The translations under genes were made by a program, and so were the position numbers. The notes beneath the pieces are model-generated. The model was not told where the DNA came from, ran no database searches, and worked only from the letters and a program-made list of their open reading frames with translations. 64,000 bases of DNA. Source: Baylisascaris procyonis (Eukaryota; Nematoda; Chromadorea; Rhabditida; Ascarididae). The stretch is taken from assembly GCA_037389465.1 (NCBI GenBank), contig JAZARR010000213.1:4074501-4138500 (forward strand), in the 5' to 3' direction. The stretch's first letter is position 1; the number at the start of each line of letters is the position of its first letter. This document shows positions 50,983-62,300 of the stretch, one piece after another.

Positions 50983-51039
50983 TCATTATGCACAAAAATA
51001 CGAGCGCATTTGACTTCATAGGATCAGCTAGTTAGGTGT

Positions 51040-51352
51040 TTTGCCAAACTGGTCGCAAGAGTCGCAGGAGTGGCGACTATGCTGCGTTTAGGCGCATGCG
51101 CATCACAGGCTTCTATTGAAAGAATTTTTAAAAAAATGTAATCATTGACATTCATGAAGTAAGGTTTCCATCCACCTTATCTCCTTGGACTGCCTCGCGA
51201 CTGCTTCGCAGCTGCTTTTTGGACGAATCACATCACTAGGCACATAAATGGAGGCATCGTCCACCAAAGCGCTGGCACCTCACAACTTAGAAGATTGACC
51301 CCGCCAAAGGGAGGCTAGTGAGTTCCTAGGGCACGTTGCGTCATCATTCAGT
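51040..51352. other. GC-richer island, possible exon(s), strand unresolved
   Basis: On the minus strand, after TTGTGAG, a frame reads SALVDDASIYVPSDVIRPKS followed by SCEAVARQSKEI and a GTGGAT donor-like site. On the plus strand a frame contains PRDCFAAAFWTNHITRHING. Just upstream the plus strand has GVATMLRLGACASQASIERI. Protein-like in character, but no recognised domain. Confidence 0.2.
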
Positions 51353-52091
51353 GACGTGATGAAATCCAGACGGACGGATTTTGTTATTCGCATAATTTCA
51401 GTGCTATATTTTCCTTAAAACGTTCATCTGCTTCCGAGATTGAAGCACTTTACAGTGATTGATTTCTGAATCACCGTTTTTTTTTTACTTTCTCGTTAAT
51501 GTACCTCTTTGAAAGGTGCTGTAATTAGATCACCCGCCGCTATACCTTGAATCTACCAATAAATCAAAATTTACCTCAGCCCAGTCAAAGAATCATTTGC
51601 TCAAAACGTCGATGATTGGTACATTCACATAAAATCTGCTGGAATAAACTGCCTATAAAATTCGCCTGATTCGCTTGAACAAACTTTACAGTCTGTCGCT
51701 TCCGGCAATTAAGCTCATATCCCTAAACTTCATTTTCTTCCAGCTCTTGAAGCGCTCGTTATTGTCTTTAAGAAAAAATTCTCTCGTTCTCTCTAATTTC
51801 CGTTATTTGCTGTCTGTTGACTTTTTCTCTGAGAATTTTTCCCCTATAAAATTTCACTCATTTCGCTACCTAATTCACCACATCATCTAATTTTACTTTT
51901 CTTCTCCTTTTTCTGCCTAACTCTGATTTATTTATAACGCATTCTTGTTCTCATCTTTTTTTTTTACTTTCTGACGTACAAAGTGGTATAAATCAGTATG
52001 CGTTGAGCCGTGGTATTGTGAAACGTTATTTGTGCAAAGCAATATTATTATTGCCTCACGCTACAATATCGTAGCGGCGAAAATGTTTATT

Positions 52092-52415
52092 TATTGAGGA
52101 TTCCCCTCCGGCAAAACATTTCCATCACCAGGCATTTGTGTTATCGTTCATATCCTTGGGAGGCCTTACATCAAGATGCAACACCTAAGAGATCCTTTGT
52201 CGTGGGCGCCTGGCTCTTGCGCCTTCAAACTTTCGTGCCACAGGCAATATGCGATAGGGTATTTTCACTGTGGACGCTTGCGCCGTGGAGCATTCAATCA
52301 GGTGATTTGCGCTGGAAGGAAACTACAGAAACAGACGAGACGAGTGTACTGAACGGCGCTCTGTGTTGTGATAGAAATATGGCGCAAGTGCAGTGCCACC
52401 GATGGCTATTTTTAT
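52092..52415 (+). other. GC-richer island with overlapping open frames, possible exon
   Basis: A plus-strand ORF of 107 codons (52094-52417) overlaps a second plus frame that opens after TTATTGAG and reaches a CAG|GTGATT donor-like site near 52301; it reads APGSCAFKLSCHRQYAIGYF. The minus strand is also open, with STAQASTVKIPYRILPVARK. The island is clearly GC-richer than its flanks, but product and strand are unknown. Confidence 0.2.
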
Positions 52416-52519
52416 AGTTCTTGTCTCGTTTGCAAGCACTGCATTCTTATAGTTCACCACTGCAGTCGTTACCGTATTTCTTCTGATAAGCGGGTGGCAA
52501 CGGTGCAAAGATCATCGTT

Positions 52520-54890
52520 CAAATAGTGATTGCAAAGCTAACTCGCATATCACTGCTGCAGTTTTAATGTGAAATTTGTAACAAAAATACGCTTTCTTCT
52601 CATATTCGCATATGCATAAAATATATTCACATATCTAATGAGATATGCTATTTGCAACGTTACATGTGAACACTTCAATCATTATGATGTGATAGACGCA
52701 ATTGATTATGATAGAAGCGTCTGTTGGATACAGCCGTCTTTTGACGTGAATTATGACTGCTGCATGGTCACCTTAGAATAGGTACTACAAACCACAAAAG
52801 TTTGTATGTTGAACTTTTCTTAAAATTACGAATAAGTATTATTGACGTTTAATAATACTTACTGTAACAATGTGTCGATGTTTTTGGCAAATTACTATTG
52901 GCTGGATAGTAAGAAATCAATATTGGTCGGCTCCTTACGTAGCGCTTTTGATAATAAGAGGGAATGAGAAAAAGAAGAAAAAAGAGTTCATGGGAACGAA
53001 GAATTATTTCATCTGACGGATGAATTATTTTATTTCATCCTCGGAATTATTGCCGTTCTCATTGGGCGCACTGAGGGGGATTATGAGACCAGCAAGCCAA
53101 TAGGCCCACCCAGGCGGTGTTTAAGCAAATTTCAGCTGCATCTACGATGACGTCGGTTCCGCATCAATACAGTCTTAAACGGGTGCTTGCACTAACGGTA
53201 TGTCTGCACAGCGCAAATAAACCTTTCCGTCGCAGCGCTTATGTCGCACTGCCTATTGCGACTACATATATTGCCTTTGAGCGTCGGTCTACTTAACCAC
53301 AGCTCCGAATTACCACCTAATCTCGATTAATTAATAAAGTATATCAGTGGCTTTTGGCCATCCTTTTCTATCCCAACACAACAATTCGTGTTTGCTATCA
53401 GTCACTCTAACAGGGACATCTCTCCTTCCTATATCGTTTTCAGAGTGCAAAGGCTGGACAAAGTTTAAATATTTTCTGAAAGAAACAAACACGCTTAAAT
53501 TTTTTGCATTCGAGCCCTGCAACTATTCGTTTTTGCGAGGGCAGGGATGATTTCACCTTCATGAATCTCTTCCGAGGAGGAAAAAATTGGCCAACGATCG
53601 GCCGCAGTACGTTAGCATATGATATAGTATGCGATGACCAAGTACATCAACTTTCCAGTCTTCTCAACACCTCCACGAAACTTATAGATACTTAAGCGCT
53701 TGGCAACTTGCAGTCATTTTATATCTGACAAGTTGGGAAATACTCATAAAATCGAATCTGTCGTGAAAATTTTATACGAATGCATGCCTCGTTCAAAATT
53801 AGAATGCAAAGACGCATATCGTGCAGAGCACACTGGATGCGCTTTCCCTTTGTTAAGCATCTACAGAGTTCCAAGTACATTTGAAGAGTGGAAGTGCTCG
53901 CATGTTCAAGTAGAGTTATTTGTTATGCAAAGGAGATGCAGAAGGATTTTTTCACTCACGCTATCACTGATTAGAAATAAATCTCGTAAACGTTTCTGTC
54001 GACGAGCAGATTTTTCGCCAACACAGCTTCACGCTCAAAACTTCTGCAGACAGTGCTGAAAAAAAAGAATTTATCTTCTAAATGTGCTCAATAAAATAGG
54101 CAAAAAATAAGAACTTCGACTTTCAAATGAACCTTTTAGTTAGAATCGGAGGAAAAATATATGAGAAACTTGGAACGAAAAATATTGTCGGTAAAGTGGA
54201 GCGTCGAATGACCCAAAGAATTTGATTTTCTTACTTTTCGTCTTTTTACGTCCTCTTTGAGTCAAAGCTTGAGTACAGATAGATGGACATATCTACTTAT
54301 ATACCTGCGTACATAACGCATGGGCATAGCTCTGCACTGTATATGTGCAAATTCGTAAAAATATGCAAAAATCACTCTAAAGCGCAAAATCTCAGGCGCA
54401 TTCGATGTGCTTTTCATTGCTAATGATCCAAATTTGTAATGTTACCTTTCAAGTTTCGATTCTAAAACATCAAAAATAATTTTCATTTCCTTAGCAATTG
54501 CCAGTTTTCAAGTGGTATTATGATGTTTTATAAGTTCATTTACTGACCTCTTAGAGAGTAGATGATTGGCATCATAACTAGTAGTAAATATGTTAATGGA
54601 TTTACAGGAAGAGTTCATGCTCACTCGTTAATCTTTAAGGAAATGGTATGCAGGCAAACACATACATACAGATATTTTTACGAAAGGGAATTATTTTATC
54701 GCGAAAGAATACACAAATATTGCAACATATTTTATAACACAAAGCATTTTATAACATAAAATAATTTTATTTCTTATTATAACACATGATTATAAAATTG
54801 TGATTCAAACATATATTGAACGGATACCACTTAAATGAAACAAAATGAATTAATCGATTAATGCAGTAATATTTGCATTTATATGATGAC
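52520..54890. other. Intergenic sequence without recognisable genes
   Basis: A GC-richer patch at about 53.05-53.30 kb, and plus ORFs of 119 codons (53700-54059) and 67 codons (53347-53550) that resemble nothing known. Confidence 0.45.
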
Positions 54891-54898
54891 TGAATTGA

Positions 54899-55100
54899 AT
54901 TCGCGCAGAAAACAGCAAAAGGCGACAAGGATGGTTTTAGAGATGCTTCGAATCAGCAGAACTGGCAAGTCGGAGTGGGCGGGACCAGCTCGGGTCTGCG
55001 AGGAGATATTTCGCTCGAGGATGTTTGATCCTTGAAGCCGAGGATTTTTCCCAATTACGTTGCACCAAGCAACACCCATCTGCTTTGAGTAACTATTCAT
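54899..55100. other. GC-richer island, possible exon, strand unresolved
   Basis: A GC-rich patch of about 200 bases in AT-rich surroundings. Minus: a 73-codon ORF starting MNSYSKQMGVAWCNVIGKN, and a second frame reading SSSEISPRRPELVPPTPTCQ before TGA. Plus: an open frame with SNQQNWQVGVGGTSSGLRGD. Several frames look plausible, so I do not choose one. No family was recognised. Confidence 0.22.
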
Positions 55101-55109
55101 GCAAGCAAC

Positions 55110-57130
55110 AGGAATTCACACTGAAAATCTATGCGGCATGCTAATTACTATATCCATCACACTATGCAATAGCAGCTTTTCGTTGCATTGCTTTGAAATT
55201 AGCAAAGAAACAATTACAGCCTAACATTCATAGAGGAGAAATATTTACATATAAAGTCGTGTGAAAATACCTGAAACAATTTAGTAACGAAATATGATTG
55301 ACATATAAAGTTTCGGGATTCGAAACATAAAATTAATGAGATTACAAGTGAAGTGGAAAAGATATCAAAATTAGACAAAGATGTAGTAGTGGAGTAGCAA
55401 TAAACCTCTTGCAGGCTAGAATATTTGTTAGCAACCAGTGATGAGAAGTGAAACGTATAGTGAGAAGGAAGGCATATTGAAAAGCCATGTGAGAGTGTTA
55501 CGAGCGTTCTAGCAAAAGAAAAAATTAGAAGGAAAGGAAAAAATGACTTCATACAGAAGAGCGAAGGAGGGAGAGATGAAGCATTCAACCCTCTCGATGA
55601 AGTCAGCACCTAAACACCTTTGTGTCCCATCGCGAATTTTGAAAAAAAAGGAAACTGTTAGTGCAATGAATGAAGAAGTGGATTCAGCAAGACACATGAA
55701 GGAACCTTCGACGGCTTGCTGAAGAGGAAGCAAAAGCTTTTTGAAAATGCCAATATTAACGTAGTCTCTCTTCAGTCGCTTTTCTGCTTGAACCAAGCGC
55801 TTCAAGTTACTGCCCGATTTAGTCGCTGGTGACATCGTCACGCGATCATACTAATATCAATCAATGAACGGGATATAATGGAATGGAGCAAATAGTCCAT
55901 GCAAATTGTGAAAGGTGCAATCTTCAACCGTTAACCGTCTGGTCCATCCAGTGAAGATAGTTGGCGGATAATTTAAAAATGTCCTGATAAAGTGCTTATT
56001 ATGAGCTTAAGTGTTTTCCGATGACACTTTTATGAAAGTAAATAAGAAGGGAAACTATGTTAAATAGGCTAACACATGGGTGTTAGTATGTTACTACATT
56101 ACAGATATGAATAGTGAATAGAAATAGAAATGAAGCATTCGGCTATCTTATTGCTTAATCATTTGCATAATATATTAGCATGGAGTGCTTGTAGATTTAT
56201 CCTACGTTTCAAATATCAATTTAGATTGCGCAATAGAATTTAAAAAAATTCTGCAAAATCAAATCGACAGCGCTAATGCATGAAAATATTCAGCAGAAGC
56301 CACTCCTGAAAATGGGAATGCAGGCGGAACTGAGAGTGCTTTTATTCGTCTTCCCGAGAATATCAAGCTCTGTGAATTTGAAAGGGGAAAAACTGCAATG
56401 TTTGGCCGAAATCTGCGTATAATAGCATGTTATGATCAATGGAAACAACCAACGGCGATTTAGTGTGTATGGATGTCGTACTTCGAGTGTTTGTCTAGGT
56501 TTTTTAGAATTTTCGTTTAATTTCTGAAATATAATGAAATGGATCTGAAGAATCCACTCATCATTGCGAAAAAAGACGTTGAATTTTTTTTTCTGCTTTT
56601 TTGGGTTTCGAATAAAAGTGAAGTTAATTAGACTCCATAGAAGATCGTCTGGTTGCGACTGTAATCTTGCAAGCAGGCGCAGGCAAGTGAAAGCTAGAGA
56701 AAGCGTTTGTGTTCCTGCCAGCTACCCCATCTCAAATAGCGGACGATATTCTCAAGATTGAAGCAGATTCAAATTTAGAGCGGAACAGCAGAGTTATCCA
56801 AATAGTCGCAAAAAAAAATGTTGTGATCGAATTTCAAGAATTTGTTTCGAAAGAAAGCCTCAATGAACGATAGCAAGAAAAGTGGTTTAAACATGAGCAT
56901 TTAATTTAAGAAACATTATATTCATTCTAATTGTAGCCTTGTTCGATAATTGCGAGTTATGGCTCCTATAAGTGGTCGCATAGACCGCTCTAAATATTAT
57001 ACTGTTGCTATTGTTTTCTATCTTTCTCGATTGCTAACTGGAGCTTTATTTGTTGCACCCTTATTGCCTACGCGAAGAGATCGTCCCTTAGATCACTTGC
57101 ACTGCAGCGACATCACGTCATAGACTGTGT
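55110..57130. other. Intergenic sequence without recognisable genes
   Basis: Includes a minus-strand 131-codon ORF (55214-55609) that is Ser/Phe-rich and lies over purine-rich DNA, and a plus ORF (56564-56761) with an Arg/Ser/Cys-rich end (SSGCDCNLASRRRQ). Neither is recognised. Confidence 0.45.
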
Positions 57131-57134
57131 ATGT

Positions 57135-58022
57135 GTGTGTCTATGTATAACTATATTTGCGTGCATGCATTTGCTGTGTTTGATCGGTAACCTCTATGCG
57201 CAAATCACAATAGCATTTGCAATGGAATTTAAGTGGCACAATTCGAATTGTAGATTAATCTCTTATCCAGCTGCTTGCATGGTTCATCATGCTGAATTCG
57301 AGTTGCTAGCCCCTAATGGTGAAACAAAATCTGCCAGTCAAGTTTGGTCTGCCTTCGACCGGATGCAACCCGAAAACAAATACTTCACCGCCAATTTTTA
57401 TAACAACTCAGTTTCGCTGGAGAATATGTTATTGAGTGTTTGTCACTCTTTTTGCAGCCGGTTGACCTGGAGCATTCGAATATTGAAATGCGTGTCATGC
57501 CAATTCACTTAATTCGAATTTCCATTCCTTTCTTAGTGAACATATTGGAAAGAAAGAGTTCATAGGGAAACAGATGAGTTATGAAATATGTCAGGGGATG
57601 GATACTGAGGTAGGTGTAGGTGAAAGAAATTGTGCAAGCGAAACATTATGGCGATTTATCAATAGACAGACGTATTTGCAGCATGGATCATCCGCAGTCG
57701 TCTTTGTGTTGCGAACCGTTGCGCTGTCACCGCTGCGCTGGATTGCAACCGCCATGATGGCTTGGCTAGCCTGTTGAGCATGGACATAAGCACCGACGTC
57801 GCACATAGGATCTCGCAGAGCCGCATAAGCTCATCGAGATTTTCCATGAGCTGACTGGCAATCTGAGACGATGCCCCAGCAAATCCTGAACGTTCTTCGC
57901 GTCAACGGGCCTCAAAAAGATTTTCACATGATAGTTGTGTTAGTTTGCCGCTGCGCAACTGTCAAACCAGCGATCTGGATTCCGTCAGCTCAGACCACAC
58001 CGACGTTTGTCAGAGTCAATAA
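57135..58022 (+). other. GC-richer island with multiple open frames; probable exons of an unrecognised gene
   Basis: Three consecutive plus-strand stretches look coding. The first (57271-57512, after TTATCCAG) includes ELLAPNGETKSASQVWSAFD. The second (57620-57754) contains SIDRRICSMDHPQSSLCCEP. The third (57864-58022) contains DDAPANPERSSRQRASKRF and ends HTDVCQSQ before TAA. The second and third are in different frames, with two in-frame TGAs just before the third, so introns or a frameshift are needed. The minus strand is also open at 57659-57865, with a leucine-rich helix-like stretch (QIASQLMENLDELMRLCEIL). Strand and product are unresolved and no homology was recognised. Confidence 0.3.
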
Positions 58023-59170
58023 CCATGGAAGAATGCTCAAATTTTATCGTACTTCTTCTTCGGCTTTTCATACTGTCATTGGTCAGAAAATGATTGTTTA
58101 TCACATACATGGCGTTACAAATCTGCATTTGCATGGTGAAGTATGAGTGCGTCATCTATGCGCATTATGCTTGTATCTGCCTGTCCGATGCCTTCAGCAC
58201 TTGTAGACTAATGAAGTTGCAGCTACGAAATTTCGTATACTGATTTCATTTGGTACGCTGGATGACCAGTATACTGATTTTCAAGTTACTCGCAGCCTCC
58301 TAAGACGGTTTCGAATACTGAGAGGTTTCAGAAATTTGCACTTGTTTCAAATATGAGTTTTGTGTATGAGACATTCGCGACATTGAATTTGCACAACGGT
58401 TTTTCCGTTCACATTCAAACGTTACTGCTGTATACATCAGTGTAAACGTTGTGCCCTCTCTAGAGAATATATTAAAGGTGCTATAATCTGCATACCAACA
58501 ACCACCTTATACGATACTTAGTGTTTCAAAAAGCGGAAATGTTTTCAGTCGTTCTAACTAAGAGAGAGAGAGAGACATTCTAAAAGAGTTGTGGTTTCTT
58601 TAGACATGAAACTTGTGTCTATTATAGGAGATTGATTATCTAAGAGATGTGAATAGGGCTTAGTGAGGGTTTGTGGTTTCGATGGCGCATGGAAGGAATG
58701 ATTGCGCATTGCATCCCAACGCATTTCCTTTCAACCCTTCCGATAGACACTCACCACATTTGCTCTATGCACATCTAATTGAGTGCGTGTCACGAAATGA
58801 AACCCTGCTGCTAGCGACAAGCACCCAATTTAGAAATACCAACAACTGATGGCAAGCATCCTTCTCGTTTCACTTAGTCAACCCCAGTGCTTCGCTCAGT
58901 CCTCATACATATATCCCTTCATTCTATAGCGACCCCTCACCCATCATTTTTTAGTGTGAATAGAATATCAACGGTGATTATGAAAATTAATCCAAAATTC
59001 CATATCTGGAAAGACGATTAAAGATGAAAGCATTTGCATTAAAAACACTAAATAGCATTCAGCTGTGAATCTCAATAGAGCATTAATTCAGAAATAGAAT
59101 ATATTATGTGCGGTCGTTGTGCAAGAATAAATTCTTCGAATCACACAAAACGCAGTCGTTTGGAATTCAT
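58023..59170. other. Intergenic sequence without recognisable genes
   Basis: AT-rich with a short (AG)n run near 58.56 kb. No supported coding sequence. Confidence 0.5.
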
Positions 59171-59194
59171 CACTTGGTTTCAGCGTTGTTGAAA

Positions 59195-59266
59195 ATGCGT
59201 TGCCAACAAATACTCATAGTTTTGGTGAGTTTTTGTGCTCTCATTTGGTGCAGCTATATTGAATAA
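59195..59266 (+). CDS. Possible signal-peptide first exon or mini-ORF
   Basis: TTTCAG at 59178-59183, a good cis- or trans-splice acceptor for a nematode, is followed 11 bases later by an ATG. The frame reads MRCQQILIVLVSFCALIWC and four more residues to TAA, a typical signal-peptide profile. A donor-like TTG|GTGAGT occurs after ten codons, so the ATG could start a longer secreted protein whose next exon I cannot place. The 33-bp repeat just downstream is in another frame and no splice joins them cleanly. Confidence 0.2.
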   Translation: MRCQQILIVLVSFCALIWCSYIE

Positions 59267-59279
59267 TTCCCGCAAGTGC

Positions 59280-59399
59280 GCTGAAGAATATTTGAACAAG
59301 TCTTTTAGGCACGCTAAGGAGTATTTAACAAGGTTATTGAGGTATGCTAAGAATTATTTGAACAGGTTCCTCAGGTACACTAATGAATACTCTATCTAG
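59280..59399 (+). repeat. Degenerate 33-bp tandem repeat, 3.6 copies
   Basis: The units are 59280-59312, 59313-59345, 59346-59378 and partial 59379-59399. In one plus frame they read AEEYLNKSFRH, AKEYLTRLLRY, AKNYLNRFLRY and TNEYSI then a stop. This is an amphipathic 11-residue repeat with Tyr at position 4 and Arg at position 10 in every complete unit. Units 2 and 3 differ by three synonymous and three non-synonymous codons. Repeat status is seen directly; coding is only a possibility. Confidence 0.7.
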
Positions 59400-62300
59400 A
59401 ATATTCTCAAAAGTATCCTGTCGGTAAACTCTGCATACGCTTTTATTCACTAATGAAAAGTCATCTTATAAAAACGTTCTAATTATTCTGGAAAATCGGG
59501 CTCAAAATTCAGATATTTTTTTAGCTTTCATCGCTTGTCCTGGTATCATAAGTAGGCTGCTAATCGATCATGTTATCATTTAGCACGCTAATGATCTAAG
59601 GAGAAATTTGTATTCACCAATCGACCCTCACCCCCTCCACCTCGAGATATCTGATCCATATGACAACTATTTGTTTAAGTCATAAAATTCAGCGAATTTT
59701 CTTTTCGCATGTAGATACCACCTACCTTCATCAACTGAATCCTTTCAAATAGTGCATTTTGCTTTTGAATGTCAACATTTCTTCATGTGAAATTATTCTT
59801 AGCGTAAGATTGACAACGACTAAGCGTTCGTGAAGTTTCCTTATTTCTCGGTTCAAGATTTTCTTAGTTCATCGGCAGCTGCCAGTAAGAGGAGGAAATT
59901 CCAACACCATCAACACCGATGGCATATATTTGTTTATTCAAGCGGAAATAACATATAAAATACAAGTACCCTGCAAATACTTCGCAGTTTTGAAAATTTG
60001 TAAAACATTTTCAGCTCTCACCATGGCTCGCATCGACTGCATCTCTTAATGGTATTGCTTAAATCTTAAATCTTAAATCGCTATCTGCTTATAAAATTTT
60101 AGTAATTTAAATCGAATGAGCTAATACAATATGCATTTCTTTCATTTCTATGAAAGCATACTATAATGACATCATATCTGCGCAAGTATAGTTATTTAAC
60201 AAAGTCCATCGAAAAAGATTTCTACATTCTCCTAGTGGGTCTTTCAATTTATCAACCACCGCTGCAAATTGTCTTTTATGGATGACTCCGCTTTCTATTC
60301 TCATTCGAATGCTTATGAAGATTTTTCATATGTAGCTTTCCCAGCACCTCTAAAATACCTGAGATTTATGGTGAAACTATATATAATCTAGATAGGTAGA
60401 TAGATAACACATGAAAGCTTGCGAAAAACAAAATATATAAGGGGAAATTCCCGTTTCTGGCAAATGCTATCGATGTTGCCCAAATTATCTTGTCTATTCT
60501 GTTATCAACCTTCAATGTTCACTAATTGCATTTCCATAAAGAATAAAATTTCCTGCCTCTTTTGCGTTTATAAAATAGATTATTCGTGAAGGAAAAGATT
60601 CTTCACAACTTTGCTGTAATCTTATGAAAAAATACTTATAAAATATTGATTTAGTCAAGAATTGAGAGCCGTGTAAGATAATCTTTTTCTATCGATAAGA
60701 TCACATTTGGAATTAGATGCCAATTAATCGTAATAAAATGAATGGTAATTGTGAGAATTTCATTTATAATTCAATTTGCAAATTAATAACTTTGGTGCAG
60801 ATTGTATGACGATATTTGTGGAAAATGAATGCAATCCCCCGTACACTTTCAAAGGAGAGTTGATATTTTATGTGCGAAAACACATCGACGCTATAAGGCT
60901 ATACGATCAATACGAATTCAAATATGTGATAAGAGGTGCGAAACGCTTCGATGGTGATGAGGAACTCTCAGAATCGTCAATTTTGGTGAAAATAAATTTA
61001 TTTATTTGAAAGTGATTGCAGATAAAAATTGAGCATATAATCATATATTTACTATAGGAGCATGACGAAAACAAGCTAATGAATATATGCATATAGATTC
61101 GAATGCTTCTAGCAAAAGATCAGTCGAACGATGCAAGAACTTTCGAGCATTTAGTAAAATTTACAAAAACTGAGACATCTTTTGATTGTCTATTATTCTC
61201 CTCAAAGTTGACGAATAAGTCTGAGGCTTGATATATAAACGTGCTTTTAAAGTGTGCATTATATGCAACGAGTTTTACTGCTCTAAATTCTGTGAGTTTC
61301 CAGTTGAAATACCCGAAAAAAGAAGCAAACAAGCACATATGAAGCAAATGCGTTGGACGTGACATCATAGCAATGAAATGTGGAAATCTGAATTCACTAA
61401 AGGAAATAGACGCAACGATTTTAGAAGAGGAAAAGAAAATTACTTCCTTCTATTTGAGGACTTTATAACTCAATTAATGAGTTCATAGAGGCGCAATTCA
61501 AAATTCTTAAACGAATTTCATATGAAGGGAAAATTTTCGTTTATGTTAATTAATCACTTTTATGTAGGAAAATTTTCGAACGTTTAAACAACTTGAGTAA
61601 TTTTATCAACTTATTCACTTTTGAGACCGAATTCTGCGAATTTATGGCAGAGAAGTTTTCCTTTTCCGAGCATTTTATCACTATTCATTTCCTCCCCGAC
61701 GAGCCATTTGGAGCAGACACAATCGCGTTGCCGGAATACCCATTTTACAACTACTCGTAAGTTCGTCTTTGTTAAGTCGCTTAATAATGCTTCAATACGG
61801 GTGAGCGTGGTTGATCCAACAGATGAACATGCAGGTGATAAACGGATGGCTTTAGATTGTTAGGGCCAAGAAGTGGTCTCATAAGTGGTGATAGCATGCA
61901 TGAACAACCTGCGGGAGAATGGGGGAGTGGAAGGGGCGATGGTGGTGGAAGGTTACGATGGGCAATCTTTGAAGATAAAAAGCCGCGAAGAAAACAGTGC
62001 TTAGCTTATATTATATGCACTTTCGTGTCTCTTTCAGGTAGAAGAAAATCCTTCAGAAATCCGAATTCAAAACTCACTCCAATATTTTCATCGTCGTTGA
62101 TCTGAACTCAACGCACAATCATCTCCAAACCATTGAAATTCTCATTTCTTAAGTTAGTTTTTATCGGCTGATCGGTAATTTCTGAAATTTCACGCAATGA
62201 ATTATACTCACAAACGATGATTTGAAGTGCAAATGAATTTTATTATCACTGTAACTAATGTTTTAAAAAAAGTGTAATAGTGCTTGAGAAATTGAAATAT

